Positions 11,744 to 23,700 of a stretch of DNA of 64,000 bases are shown here, piece after piece (positions within the stretch are counted from its first letter, which is position 1; each line of letters begins with the position of its first letter). The stretch is taken from positions 13,596,001-13,660,000 of the forward strand of contig OX621260.1 in the NCBI GenBank assembly GCA_951640165.1, read 5' to 3'. Origin of the DNA: Pseudoips prasinana. Lineage: Eukaryota > Arthropoda > Insecta > Lepidoptera > Nolidae. Made by a program: the position numbers and the translations under genes. The notes beneath the pieces were generated by a model. The model had not been told where the DNA came from and made no database searches. It worked only from the letters and a program-made list of their open reading frames with translations.

Positions 11744-13031
11744 ATAGGTCTTTACCTATGAAATTGCCGTTTTGTATGAAAAAATTTAAACGAATTTTTT
11801 TCATGAATTTTTTTATTTGTATTAATCGAAGTAATCACCCATGCAATCAATGCATCTTTGCCATCGCAGTGGCAGTTTATTGATGCCCTTCTTAAAGAAA
11901 TCAGCTGGACGGGAGGCAACAAATTCTTCAAAGGCATTTTGTACTGCCTCTCGGGTATTGAATTTTTTTCCCGCCAAGAAGTTATCCAAATTCTGGAAAA
12001 AGTAGTAGTCTGTAGGCGCAAGGTCTGGTGAGTAGGGCGGATGACGGAGAGCTTCCAACCCCAGTTCTTGCAACTTGGAGACCGTCTGCTGTGCAGTATG
12101 AGGTCGCGCGTTGTCGTGCAGGAGCAGCGGAGACGAGCGATTGACCAATGCTGGTTGGAGATGCGCCAGCTTCTCCATCATTGTGCTCAGTTCTTCACAG
12201 TACACATCTGCAGTAATGCTCACCCCGTTTGGTAAGAAGCTGTGATGAATCACACCGGCGCTAGACCACCAAACAGTGAACATCACTTTTCTAGGGGTAA
12301 GTTTTCGTTTAGGGCATTGTTTAGGTGCTGAACCAGGATCCAACCAACTTGCTGAGCGCTTGCGGTTATCAAACAGAATCCATTTTTCATCGCAGGTAAC
12401 AATGCGGTTCAAAATTCCTTCATTTGTGTGTCTGTTGAGCAGTGCAAGGCACGTCTCGACGCGTACTTCGCGCTGGCGATCATTGAGTTCGTGGGGCACC
12501 CATTTGTCAAGCTTTTTTACCTTGCCAATTTGACGCAAATGGACCAATATTGTTTTGACGCTAACGTCGAAAGCTGCTGCTAATTCAGCCGTAGATTGTG
12601 TATCATCAGCTTCCACAACCGCCTTTAATTCGTCATTGTCGACCAAAGTCTTCGGACGACCGCGAGGTTCATTTTTCAGGTCGAAATTTCCAGAACGGAA
12701 GCGAGCAAACCAATAACAGGTGGTGCGTTGGTTTGTAGTGTTAGCTCCGTAAACGTCGTTGATGTTGCGTGCCGCTTGTGCCGCGTTGCTGCCACGACGG
12801 TACTCATATTCCATAATTACTCGAATTTTTAACGTATCCATGATGACGAAAAAGATTGAAATGCGATGAAAATGTAACACTAATCAATAAAAAAATGACT
12901 ACTTTTGGAAAAAAGAATCCATGTTTTTAAAATAAAATTAATTTGAAATTAGAATTCTTAGCCAAACAAAAATTATTTTGATTTGAAATGGCCAGTACTG
13001 CAGAACGGCAATTTCATAGGTAAAGACCTAA
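11744..13031 (-). mobile_element. Mariner transposon, apparently complete
   Basis: A 1288-bp element with inverted ends at 11745-11771 and 13004-13030, identical over 27 bp (starting TAGGTCTTTACCTATGAAAT). It is flanked by TA on both sides (11742-11743 and 13032-13033), the Tc1/mariner target duplication. It carries one intact transposase gene. It landed beside the (TA)n tail of the LINE, so it is the youngest layer of this nest or close to it. Confidence 0.93.
11822..12841 (-). CDS. Mariner transposase (DD34D), intact
   Basis: A 339-aa transposase that would cut and paste the element at TA sites. The N-terminal helix-turn-helix region includes NAAQAARNIN and the GRP motif in EPRGRPK. The linker holds WVPHEL. 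The catalytic triad is D in TCDEKW, D in LLHDNARPH and D in PDLAPTDY; the second and third are separated by exactly 34 residues, the mariner DD34D signature. The start at 12841 (MDTLKIRV) fits family length; an upstream in-frame ATG at 12880 would add 13 residues unlike the family. No stop or frameshift is seen, so it could be active. Confidence 0.95.
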   Translation of the reverse strand: MDTLKIRVIMEYEYRRGSNAAQAARNINDVYGANTTNQRTTCYWFARFRSGNFDLKNEPRGRPKTLVDNDELKAVVEADDTQSTAELAAAFDVSVKTILVHLRQIGKVKKLDKWVPHELNDRQREVRVETCLALLNRHTNEGILNRIVTCDEKWILFDNRKRSASWLDPGSAPKQCPKRKLTPRKVMFTVWWSSAGVIHHSFLPNGVSITADVYCEELSTMMEKLAHLQPALVNRSSPLLLHDNARPHTAQQTVSKLQELGLEALRHPPYSPDLAPTDYYFFQNLDNFLAGKKFNTREAVQNAFEEFVASRPADFFKKGINKLPLRWQRCIDCMGDYFD

Positions 13032-13440
13032 TATTATAATAATATGTCTATTTGATATTTATTTATTTGATTACATACCTATAAATCAAAATCCTAGTCT
13101 GATATTTAATTTTAAAACTATCCGTTTCCCTACCTTTTCAAAGTTGTAACCGTCGCTAATTAATGAATATTACAACATAAACCTAAAAGCTACCTACCAG
13201 AAAGTTAAATCTCAATACTAGAAACTGGCGGATGCACTGAACGTGCAAGCCATTGCTCCATAATAGGAGGCAAAAAAAAAAAAAAAAAAATTCTTACGCA
13301 ATTACAGCACTGGGTTTATAAGAGCGATAACCCGGTGGTCCAAACGGCGAATTATTTAGTTATGGCATTGATGTATGCGCAGACTGACACGAAGACTGGT
13401 AACGATGGCTGGTACGAAGGCCGGTACGAAAACTGGGGTC
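13032..13440. other. Leader remnant of the LTR element
   Basis: Non-coding AT-rich sequence between the mariner and the leader ORF, with a 20-bp A tract near 13273. By position it continues the gypsy leader interrupted at about 6150. No gene seen. Confidence 0.4.
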
Positions 13441-13737
13441 TCACTGATCAGTTCCTTCTTCAGCATCTCGATCTCGCCGACGTCCTGACAGACGCAAACG
13501 CATTCTCCTGATGAATTCGCCATCTATACGATTTTGTATCCATTTTTTCTGACTGTCCTTAAGTCTCCTCAGCACAAAATAAATAATTATCATGCCCACG
13601 ATAGCCAATACTGCGGTCAACAATATGTTATTCGTACGGACGTGTTTTTCCGAATCCGAAGTACTTAAGCTGCCACTGGAACCACTTTGAGCGATGATCA
13701 CCTCCTTGTCCTCAGTTTTTAAATATGACTTCCCCAT
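13441..13737 (-). CDS. LTR-element leader ORF, small membrane protein
   Basis: About 98 aa from the preferred start (MGKSYLK); an upstream ATG at 13770 would add 11 residues. In order: a polar Ser/Gly-rich N-terminus, one strong transmembrane segment at about residues 38-57 (ILLTAVLAIVGMIIIYFVL), then a basic tail (RRMRLRLSGRRRDRD) ending acidic. It lies in the leader between the primer-binding site and gag, on the same strand. I recognise no catalytic domain and assign no function. It could be an accessory protein of the element or a captured gene. The position just inside the LTR makes a chance host ORF unlikely. Confidence 0.6.
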   Translation of the reverse strand: MGKSYLKTEDKEVIIAQSGSSGSLSTSDSEKHVRTNNILLTAVLAIVGMIIIYFVLRRLKDSQKKWIQNRIDGEFIRRMRLRLSGRRRDRDAEEGTDQ

Positions 13738-13908
13738 TTTTATAACTAATGAAGAATAAAGCACGAACACTTATTACGCAGTCCGAAGTACAACACATTG
13801 TCTCTATTCACTTTATATATTAAACAGTCTAACTTATAGTGCACCGAGGCACACAGGAATGCGCTGACTCCACACTATTCGCCCGCTATCCGACACCCGT
13901 GAGGTCCG

Positions 13909-13926
13909 AGTTAGGCAGGGTCGCCA
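13909..13926 (-). other. Primer-binding site next to the 5' LTR
   Basis: Directly after the CA end of the LTR the element strand reads TGGCGACCCTGCC. TGG matches the complement of a tRNA CCA end, and the TGGCGACC start resembles the Arg-tRNA-type site I recall for insect gypsy elements. The tRNA identity is inferred. Its place fixes 13927-14026 as the 5' LTR of a minus-strand element. Confidence 0.6.
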
Positions 13927-14026
13927 TGAAGTGTGTGGGGTTATATGGAATAAAAACGATCAACACGAGTCCACGTTACGAGCCATTTATTGATGCTCCT
14001 CCTTAATACTAATACACACTACACCA
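13927..14026 (-). repeat. 100-bp LTR (5' copy)
   Basis: 99 of 100 bases match 871-970. It abuts the primer-binding-site-like sequence on its inner side and unrelated sequence (tcacatttc) on its outer side. Confidence 0.75.
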
Positions 14027-14633
14027 TCACATTTCTACTATATACCTATATTTTTTTAAAGAACTAAAGTTTCGTTTACCTATTATCCTTAGCTATTCAA
14101 TCATGAATAATTATGTCACTAGTGCGTGTGTGTTATCAATATTTATTATGCCAAATATCTATAAAACACCGTCCACAACATTAATTCTCATTTAATATAG
14201 GCATGCGTGGTAGATGGCTATAAATAAATAAGAATTATCCATATTCCTGCATTTTAAGATTTTTGTAACAAATAGCCCTCACACTTACCAGAAAGTATGT
14301 AAAAAACTAAAAATTTTATAAATTTTTTTGATGATAATAATAATAATATAAAAATGATAATAAATTATATACATTTCGGTTTCTGAACGAATTCTTAAAT
14401 GTTTATTTTGACATATTACCGAAGGAAGATGATGTCCAGCATAAATATGCTGTCTCTTTCAAACTCATGCCTATTTGCGAGGTGGAGCAATTACTTGGAA
14501 ACGCTGTATGCTGTATTTGTTGCGCTACATACATATACTGAATCGAGCAAAAGCAAACAAGCAAGAATAACCTCAAAATTGAAACTACTCATACTGTTTT
14601 GTATGTGCAATAAAACTTTTAAGTAGGTAATAA
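14027..14633. promoter_or_regulatory. 5' flank of the TRMT2A-like gene
   Basis: Non-coding sequence between the LTR and the first ATG. It must hold promoter and 5' UTR, but I see no clear initiator or TATA box to place. The LTR element lies about 600 bp upstream of the start codon. Confidence 0.35.
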
Positions 14634-14789
14634 ATGACTGAAGAAAACGATACAAAAGTGGAAAAGGCCATGGAAATAGTTGCCGAATCCAAAAGTAATG
14701 AAGAGTACGCTTATTTAGATAGGGGCGGATTTTCTTCGGAGAAATTTAAAATCGAACTGCGTGGACTACCTAAGTTTTATGGTATTGCG
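14634..14789 (+). CDS. TRMT2A: TRMT2A-like exon 1
   Basis: Start ATG at 14634, preceded by taataa. It encodes a charged N-terminus and the first RRM strand ([15 protein letters not shown]). Ends in phase 0 at a GTATGT donor. Confidence 0.92.
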
Positions 14790-17700
14790 GTATGTTTATT
14801 TGTTGTTTATTAATGTATCATGTAATTTTCCCTCTCTTAAACTAATAATGGTAACATGAACATGGTCTGGTCCCCTATTTAAAATATTCTCATTACTTTC
14901 TAATTTGTAGGAATTAAAGAAACTAATGAATCAAAAACTCGGACTGAATACGAGCAAGATAAAGCGGCCCAAAAATGGCAGTCACTGGCTTTTTGCTTGT
15001 TTCCAAAATGATGAAGAACGCTCTAAAGCTATTGAGGCACTCAATGGTTACAATTGGAAAGGTAAAATATCACAGGTTTTTACAGGTTTTATTCTCGTTG
15101 CTTAAATTCTGTAGTTAATTTCTGTCCATTTCTTATTTATTTTTATTTTTTTTAATTAATGGCAATCTGCAGTTACTTTCAGCAATTTTGCCAGTGTCAT
15201 GTACTGGCTACACATGGGATAATGCAGGATTATGTTTTATATTTATAATAAGTACTAAATTGTAGTACGATTTTGATACATGTCCTATAATTTTATTTTG
15301 TCCATTTCTTATGTGTATAAATAAATAAATAAAAATCTTTGAACAACTAGCACACTGCCGTCTGATCCCACACTGGGCAGAGCAGACTATGGAGACAGGG
15401 GCTCTACTGGCTAAGTTGCCGAAGATCGTTTTCATGAATTGCATTCAAATAAATAAAGGTTAAAAATGATCTAATCAATCGTTAAATCAGCTTCAATGTT
15501 GACAATTGATTCCGGACCATTTATTACATTACATGTGGTCATGGTAGCTGATTTAACTATTGATTAAGTCATTTTTAACGTTTATTTATTTGAACACCAT
15601 TCACGAAAATGATGTTTGGCATGTTAGCCAATAGGGCCCCAGACAACTGATAAACATTATTATATATTTCTAAATTTGGTTTATATAATTACTTTTAAAT
15701 AATCCACACTTGCTTAACTTATATTGTAAGTAAAAAGGAGCTCTATTTAGCATATATGTATCTCATATAAGGAACTTTAGGTCTACAATTATACACAATC
15801 TATTTTCTAACTACCTAAGTTTTGTAACTGTTTGTTTCTTATAAATAAATAAAAAGAATATGTCATACAAGTTGTACTTATCTTTACTTCAACATACAAG
15901 TTGTACTTATCTTTACTTCAAAGTCCACAAGTGCATTGGCATGGCGAGCTCAATAGTATGCTTTATTGCTAATCTTTGAATGAATTTAAAAAAGGTTTAA
16001 GTATTAAGTATCATATTGGGCTTACCTTGTAAGTACATCACAGTATGCTGTCAAATTAACAGTTAATTTAATAACTCCTACTAAAATAAACATTAATTAT
16101 AATTAACCACATATCATCTAATGATAATATTTAATTCAATACATATATATTAATAAAATAAAAAGCCCTCAGCAGATTGCCATAAAAAAAAGAAATAAAT
16201 AGCCTTATATTTCTCGAAAGTATGTTACAGAGTTTAGAAAGTATGAGGTATAAAATGAATAAAATAAATACATTATATACTTATCAAATATTTTAGGCAA
16301 AATGTTAATAGCAGAAGTAGCCAAACCAGCTCCAGATCCTTTAGTAAGAAAGAGGAAGCTAGAAGTAGAAGTAGATGACCAACAGAAGAAGAAAAAAGTT
16401 GACAATAAAAGTCAAGAAGAAAGACTAAAGGATGCTGTTACTCCATATTGGAACCTGCCATATGAAGAACAGGTAGTTAAACTAGTTTAGGATATTAAAA
16501 TTATAACTTATGTAATAAACTTCTACTATGACTTCAACTGATTTGAACAGAATTTGGTGATCACCAAAACACATCCACTGCTGAACAAAGGCCTCTCCCA
16601 AAGATTATTGAGTCACTTACAGACTCATTGGTCTTGTGCTGCCTGCATCCAGCATCTTGCATGGGGCCTGGTCATTATGTCATCCAGTTCATCTTCATCG
16701 CTTGATTACCTTTCTGCCCCAGATGCTGTTGGTTCTTCAAGCTATGTGGTACCATTAAGAAAGCATTTCCCATAATATAAAAAATAATTATTAAAATTGG
16801 TTGTCATACAAGATAAATTGCTTAATACCTGATTGAAAGTGATAACTGCCACCCATGTACATTTGCAACACCAGAGAATACGCAGGTGTATTGCTGCCTT
16901 TAAAAAGTCAGGAAACAAGTGTCACTGATCCCTCCCCCACCTGATGAGCTCTGGTAACCTTGCTCACACGTAGAAACACAACTTTAAGTTATTCATCTTA
17001 TTATTAAAAAATGTCTTCTGTAAGGTAAAGTTTCAAGAGTCTTAACTCAATATGGCTTGTTGGTTTAGTGGCTAGTGACCTTGACAGCTAAGCCAGAAGT
17101 TGTGGGTTTGATTCCCACTCAGGACAAATTTTTGTGAAATGAAGATGATTATTTCTTCAGTGTCTGGGTGTAATTTATCTATATATGTATGTATTTATAT
17201 AAATATGTTTATATGCATTGATAAAATTACACTATTCTCGATTTTACAGTTAACTTATTATACTAATTATATTTTATAATCCTTTTACAGCTCAAACTAA
17301 AAGAAAAAGAAATAAGAAACATACTCATGAAATTTGACAATGAAATATGGAAAATTGACAAAAGTAGGCGTCATGAGATAGAGACAAAAAGAAAAGCATA
17401 CAATGGACTTAGTTTTGAATTGAAACCTATAGAAAAATCCCCTGTGTTAGTGGGATACAGGAACAAATGTGAGTTCACTGTTGGGATTGATGAAGAGACT
17501 AAGTTGCCCACAGTCGGGTTCAGACTGGGAAGCTATGTAACAGGAACTGTTGGAGTAGGACCAGTGCAATCCATGATTCATATCTCAGAGAAGAGTAAGA
17601 AGGCTGTTTTGGTAAGTTAATAATAATAATATCTAGGGACAATGTCACACAGATCATCCTAGCCCCAAACTAAGCAAAGCTTGTACTATGGGTACCAGGT

Positions 17701-20700
17701 GACGATATACATACTTATACAGATAGATAGATACTTAAATACATAGAAAACAAATATTGGTGCTCATCACACAAATATTTGCACTTACCAGGACTCGAAC
17801 CCAGGACCACCAGCTTCGTAGGCATGGGCACTACCAACTAAGCTACGGTGACCGTTGTTATAATAAACGTTTGATTGAATGATTTTGTATTTCTTTGGAC
17901 CGCTGGTCTAGTAGCTATACTAACTTCTTAGCCAAGGACTGTGGGATTGTACAACAAAAACTAGTAAAATCTTTTTATTATTTTTTTCATGTATTGAGTT
18001 ATGTCTGAACTCGTAGAACAAAAGTTATTGCTTATGATGTTATCTATCTAGTCCTGCGAGGTTTTTGGTGTTTTACAAGTGACCCTGTATATACACTCTT
18101 TAAGAAGTCGAAGACACCCTGTCACATTCGCTGAAATTTGTCATTTGAGTAAACCAAGCCATTCTGACAAGGGTCGTAACAAGTTTCTAGTAGAGGCTTC
18201 TCTCACAGGAGTTCATATGTCCAACGGTTATCGATGTTGAAGATGAATAGTCTCTATAATCGCAGAAGAATTTCTGATCTTTGTTTTCTTTATAATATAA
18301 TCCAGTGTTTTTCAACGTGTGGGTCGCGACCCCCTGGGGGGTTGCGCAGCCTGTTTAGGGGGGTCGCGAGTATTCTATAGGGGCGGATATATTTGTCACA
18401 GAATAAAATACATAAAAAGAAAGGCACTGGTAGGGGGTCGCGGTATGCTGCCGGCGCATACCCTGTACACGCGAAACAACCGTTCCTGTCTTGACCATCT
18501 AATTTTAAAAACCAAACTACCAGCGTATTGTTATGTAGCCAACACTTCAATCACCGACCACGATACAGTTTTATTCTTCCTACGTTCCTCTGATAGGTCA
18601 AATCATATCAATTCACATAAGTATAGAACTACTACCTTTCTTGACTTAGACAAGGCAGAGTCCGACCTTCTTTTAACTGACTTCAAACCTCTGTATCGCT
18701 TTCTTGATGTGAACGATGCAACTAATTATTTCATTGATACTCTAAATTCAGTAATAGTCGCGAATTCAATATTAAAATCAGTCCCTAACCGCAGAAGGCT
18801 TAGAAAGCAATGGATGACACCAGGTTTACTAAAATGCCTACGCAATCGGGATAACCTACACCTAAAACTAAAAAGTAAGCCGGATGATGAAATATTAAAA
18901 ACAACATATAAAAGATACAGGAATTATTGTTGTAATCTGCTTGAAAATTCCAAAATAAAATATAACAAAGCTCAAATCAACAGCGCAACAATTTTTTTAT
19001 TTTATTATAAAATAAAAAAGGTTTTTATTCACGTAGACTTTAAAAAAGCGCTTGTAAATTATTTACAAGCGCTATTATAGTCAGAAAATGTTTGTAGTAA
19101 TATAGTTGTATACATTATTATTTCTAGTAACATAGATATTTAGGTACACATTGAATGAAAACATTTATAAAATTTATTTTACTATAGCATTGATATTTAG
19201 CTAGCTCGTATCAAGTTATTGTCAAGAGATTATGTTTAATTATCAAGTTTTAGTCTAATATTTTTACTACATATTGTCAATGGTTCTGTCTATATTAAGG
19301 TATTATTATTATGACGGACCTTGTGTTAATAACGACGGTCGCGCTTTATATTGTCAATTTGCATGTAAAAATACTTCTAATTATAGCTGGTAAATGTTAT
19401 GTACAACTTAATTGTTATGCAAAACCATTTAATTATATATTTTTTTAATGTGTTCATATGTATAATGTGGTTTTACTATATCTATATAAATAACAAATTA
19501 AACAATAAAGAAATTATGAGTAAAGTGAGGTATATTGCGATCATGAATAAGTCTGTGAAGTATGGAAATCTTTATCATAAAAACATGTTCCAGAACAAGA
19601 TATTGCTAGAAATACTCAGAACCTATTGCCATATCATCGGCGATGTTAGGTATGTCCTTAGACACGAGGTTTTGCTTCGCCGGTTGGTTTCTCAATGTCT
19701 ATGTTAACAGTGCCATAATTGATTCCTAGCGTCATCTCTTAGCCAGGGATAGATTGAAAGTTCTGGCACTCATCAGACATCAGTAATGTTCGATTGTGCT
19801 ACGAGTGGGTTCCAGCTGAATGTAGCTGAGCAGGAGGAAATTTGTACTGTATATGATAAGAGTTATATTTTTTCATTTAGCTATTAATATTTAGACGGTC
19901 ACCGTAGCCCAGTTGGTAGTGCTCCTGCCTACGAAGCTGGTGGTCCTGGGTTCGAATCCCGGTAAGTGTAAATATTTGTGTGATGAGCACGAATATTTGT
20001 TTCTGAGTCATGGATGTTTTCTATGTATTTAAGCATTTATCTATCTATATAAGTATGTATATCGTCGCCTGGTACCCATAGTACAAGCTTTGCTTAGTTT
20101 GGGTCTAGGATGATCTGTGTGACATTGTCCCCAGATATTATTATTATTATTATTTGTTTCCATTGTCAGTGGGTAAAAAGATTTACCCACAGACAAAGGA
20201 AAGAAATAGATTTTTTTATTAAGAGCTAGTTTAAATAAAATAATTTAAAGAAAAAAAGGGAGAAAAGCAGACCTTACTCTCGAAGTTAAAAGGTATGCAA
20301 TCCCTTAATATGGCGGTCACGGCATATCTGCGAGCATTAGGCGATGTATTTACGCAGTAGTGACAAAGCCAGGTTATGACGAGATTGTCGATAATGTACG
20401 AAAATCTTTCTGCTCCGCGACAGCACTTTCATGGCAATATTTTGGAGATATTTCTTGTTGTAGTACTGAAGAAAAAAGAGCTTAATAAAAGTAATGGTAA
20501 TTTTTTTAGCTATTCCGCACTTTTATGGCATTGTTTTGGTGATTTTTCTTGTAGTACTGAATAGTCTAATCCCTTATCCATGTTAGATGGTAATTGGATG
20601 CCATAAAGCTTCTAAATCAAGGGTATGCACTGTCCAAATTCGATACAAAGAGCTTAATAAAAGTAATGACAATATTTTTTTAGTTATTCCGCGATTTTTC

Positions 20701-23700
20701 TTGTAGTACTGAATAGTCTAGTCCCTTATCCATGTTAGATAGTAATTGGATGCCATAAACACTTCTAAATCAAGGGTATGCACTGTCCAAATGCGAAACA
20801 AAGAGCTTAATAAAAGTAATGGCATTTTTTTGTAGTTATTCCGCACTTTTATGGCATTGTTTTGGTGATTTTTCTTGTAGTACTGAATAGTCTAGTCCCT
20901 TATCCATGTTAGATGGTAATTGCATGCCATAAACACTTCTAAATCAAGGGTATGCACTGTCCAAATTCGATACAAAGAGCTTAAGGTCTTTGCACACAGC
21001 GGGCGCGGCGCGGCGGGACGGGACGGCGACGCGACACTGAGGAGTTGTAATGTACTAGATATTACGGACGACGCCACACAGAGCCGTCGCGTCGAGCGGG
21101 ACCGGGCGGGACGGCTCTGTGTGGCGTCCTCCGTAATATCTAGTACATTACAACTCCTCAGTCTCGCGTCGCCGTCCCGTCCCGCCGCGCCGCGCCCGCT
21201 GTGTGCAGAGACCTTTAATAAAAGTAATGGCAATTTTTTTTTAGTTATTCTGCACTTTTATTGCAATATTTTGGTGATTTTTCTTGTTGTAGTACTGAAT
21301 AGTCTAATCCCTTATCCATGTTAGATGGTAATTGCATGCCATAAACACTTCTAAATCAAGGGTATGCACTGTCCAAATTCGATACAAAGAGCTTAATAAA
21401 AGAAATGGCAATTTTTTTTTAGTTATTCCGCACTTTTATGGCATTGTTTTGGTGATTTTTCTTCTAGTACTGAATAGTCTAGTCCCTTATCCATGTTAGA
21501 TAGTAATTGGATGCCATAAACACTTCTAAATCAAGGGTATGCACTTTCCAAATGAGAAAAACAGAACTTAATAAAAGTAATAACAATTCCTTTTAGTTAT
21601 TCCAAGACTTCGTTCGCAAATCGAATCTGGCTCCGTTCTCGCCAGCAGACTACACCGGCTACTGGAGGTATCTCACAGTGAGGGACTCCACTTCCACCGG
21701 TGAACTGATGTTGATAGTCGCTATGCACCCACAAGTAAGTAGCATTATGTTAAAAGTACTTTAAATCTTGTCTTGTCTTGGTAGGGGTGTACTTGCGTAC
21801 AGCACTTCGACCCTTCAGGATCTTTTGTACTAACCCCCATTACTTTTTATTCTATCCCTAGAGGCTTATAAAGCAGCCTGCACATATATACTTCAGTATG
21901 CTTGTTAGGGGTAGATCCTTGTAGTCTCCTGGTTCTGGATATGCCTGCCCCAGGATGACAATTCTGTGTCTTGCCAAAGCGTCGCATTTACATAGTATAT
22001 GCAGCATTGGTTCATTTTCTTACTCTATATCTTAAAACATATCATAATATATAAAAAAGAACTACCTTCTTCTTTTGTATTAATCAGACAAAACCCTGGC
22101 TGCAAAAATCAATTTCTGTCCCTTTCTAATTTCATTTTGCCTTCTGTCTCTCTTACCGCCTTCTTCTTCGGAGCTCATAGGCAAAAGTGAAAGAAAACTA
22201 CATAACCTTTGTGGTTTTTTTTCTACATAAATAATAATTACAGATATTTTTTTTAATATTACAGAATCTAGCAGAAGAAGAATTAGAAAAAATAAAAATG
22301 AATTTAATCGACCATTTTAGTTCAGAGGAGGCTGCGGCGTGTGGTATTAAATCTTTATACTGCGAACTTATCACTAAAAAGTACGTATTGCATTTATTAG
22401 CTTGACGGCCGTTGTTATTTATCTATATAGTTATGTATTTACAAAGGAATAATAGTATATGTATTATATTCAGTTACCTGGTTTCTATAGTACAAACGCC
22501 AGCACATCCAGCTACTCCAATCTGTCAAATTTCTTTTATATAATTTCAACTTTATCACAAAAGCATAAGGTTCACTTTTAATTGAGGAAATTTGACAGAT
22601 TGGGGTAACTTGATGGGCTGGCGTCTGTACAAGCTCTGCTTAGTTTGGGATTAGATGGCCGCGTGTGAATAATGCCCCATGATATTAATATCTGAATCTT
22701 AATGAATATTATAAAAGGACTCAAGGACTTGTTCGGGGAACTTATCATTCCGGTATATGAATTAATAGCTGGTTTATATGTGGTCCACGTGTGAACTTCG
22801 CCATGCCTCTTTTTTTTTTGTTTTTTAATTCAATTTTACGGCTCTGGCTTCTTCGGTCTTATAAGCCTTCAGTAAAATATATTTTTATTTCATTTATTTT
22901 CGTCATTGGTCAATGTCAAGTTAAATCCGTCACAGTCAAATCATACATAGTCCTTGTCCTACCCCAGTAAAGCAGTGGAGACTTTACTAGAGGCTTATAT
23001 GGAGATTTAGATTAAACACAGAAAATCGCAATTCACAGCAGTATGGCACTTTCCTATACTTGTGTACGTTGTTATGTCTAAAAATCCACCATATTTACAC
23101 ATAAAAACTTGAGAGGTGTCAAGGGACACCCGGATGGAACGAAGTTATTTCTTATTATTTACTATGTACAAAAAACCTGTATACACTCAACAAAAATAAT
23201 CGTCGCGACACCACACTGTTCAATGCGAAATAGAAATGAAAATATCTGGCTTGCTTTCTATAAGAGAGAGACAGACAGAGAAACATGCGCGCGCCGCACA
23301 GCTGCAAAAAGTGTCGTGACAACTTTTCGTAAGAAATTTTTCCGTCTAGCCCCCTTTCACAACGCGCGATAAGGGACTTCGTTACAAAAACTTGAATTTA
23401 CACCAGTTTTGGAAAATGCGTCTTTTTCCGCGTTTGCGCCATAACGCCCTTCGCCATGCAACGTGGTAATGTTGCCAGCTTTCTGGGCTTGCCCGCAGGT
23501 GAATATTTGAACTCAGTTTTATTTGTAGGTTAATTTTTCAAGTAAAACTTCATTACTTGTCGAGTAAGCTAGTGAATGTTTGACGAGAGCTTTACGAAAA
23601 GTGTGATCGGGCAAGGCGAACGGAATTTGCGAGGGGATAAGTTCGTGAAGATAGAAAGAGAGTTAGGTGTCTTATGTGTGATATGTACAGACGCCAGCAC

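Noticed and set aside
19894..19980. tRNA-like sequence with A and B boxes
   Set aside because: Followed by a SINE body and found in four copies; acceptor stem is not complete. Same for 42828, 43575, 51541 and 60535.
20892..21324. Open frames of 113 and 134 codons on both strands
   Set aside because: They read through the GC-rich palindrome and mirror each other; produced by the inverted repeat, not by a gene.
23109..23372. Open frame of 87 codons starting [14 protein letters not shown]
   Set aside because: It lies wholly in a repeat also present at 42176-42740 with disruptions; no domain.
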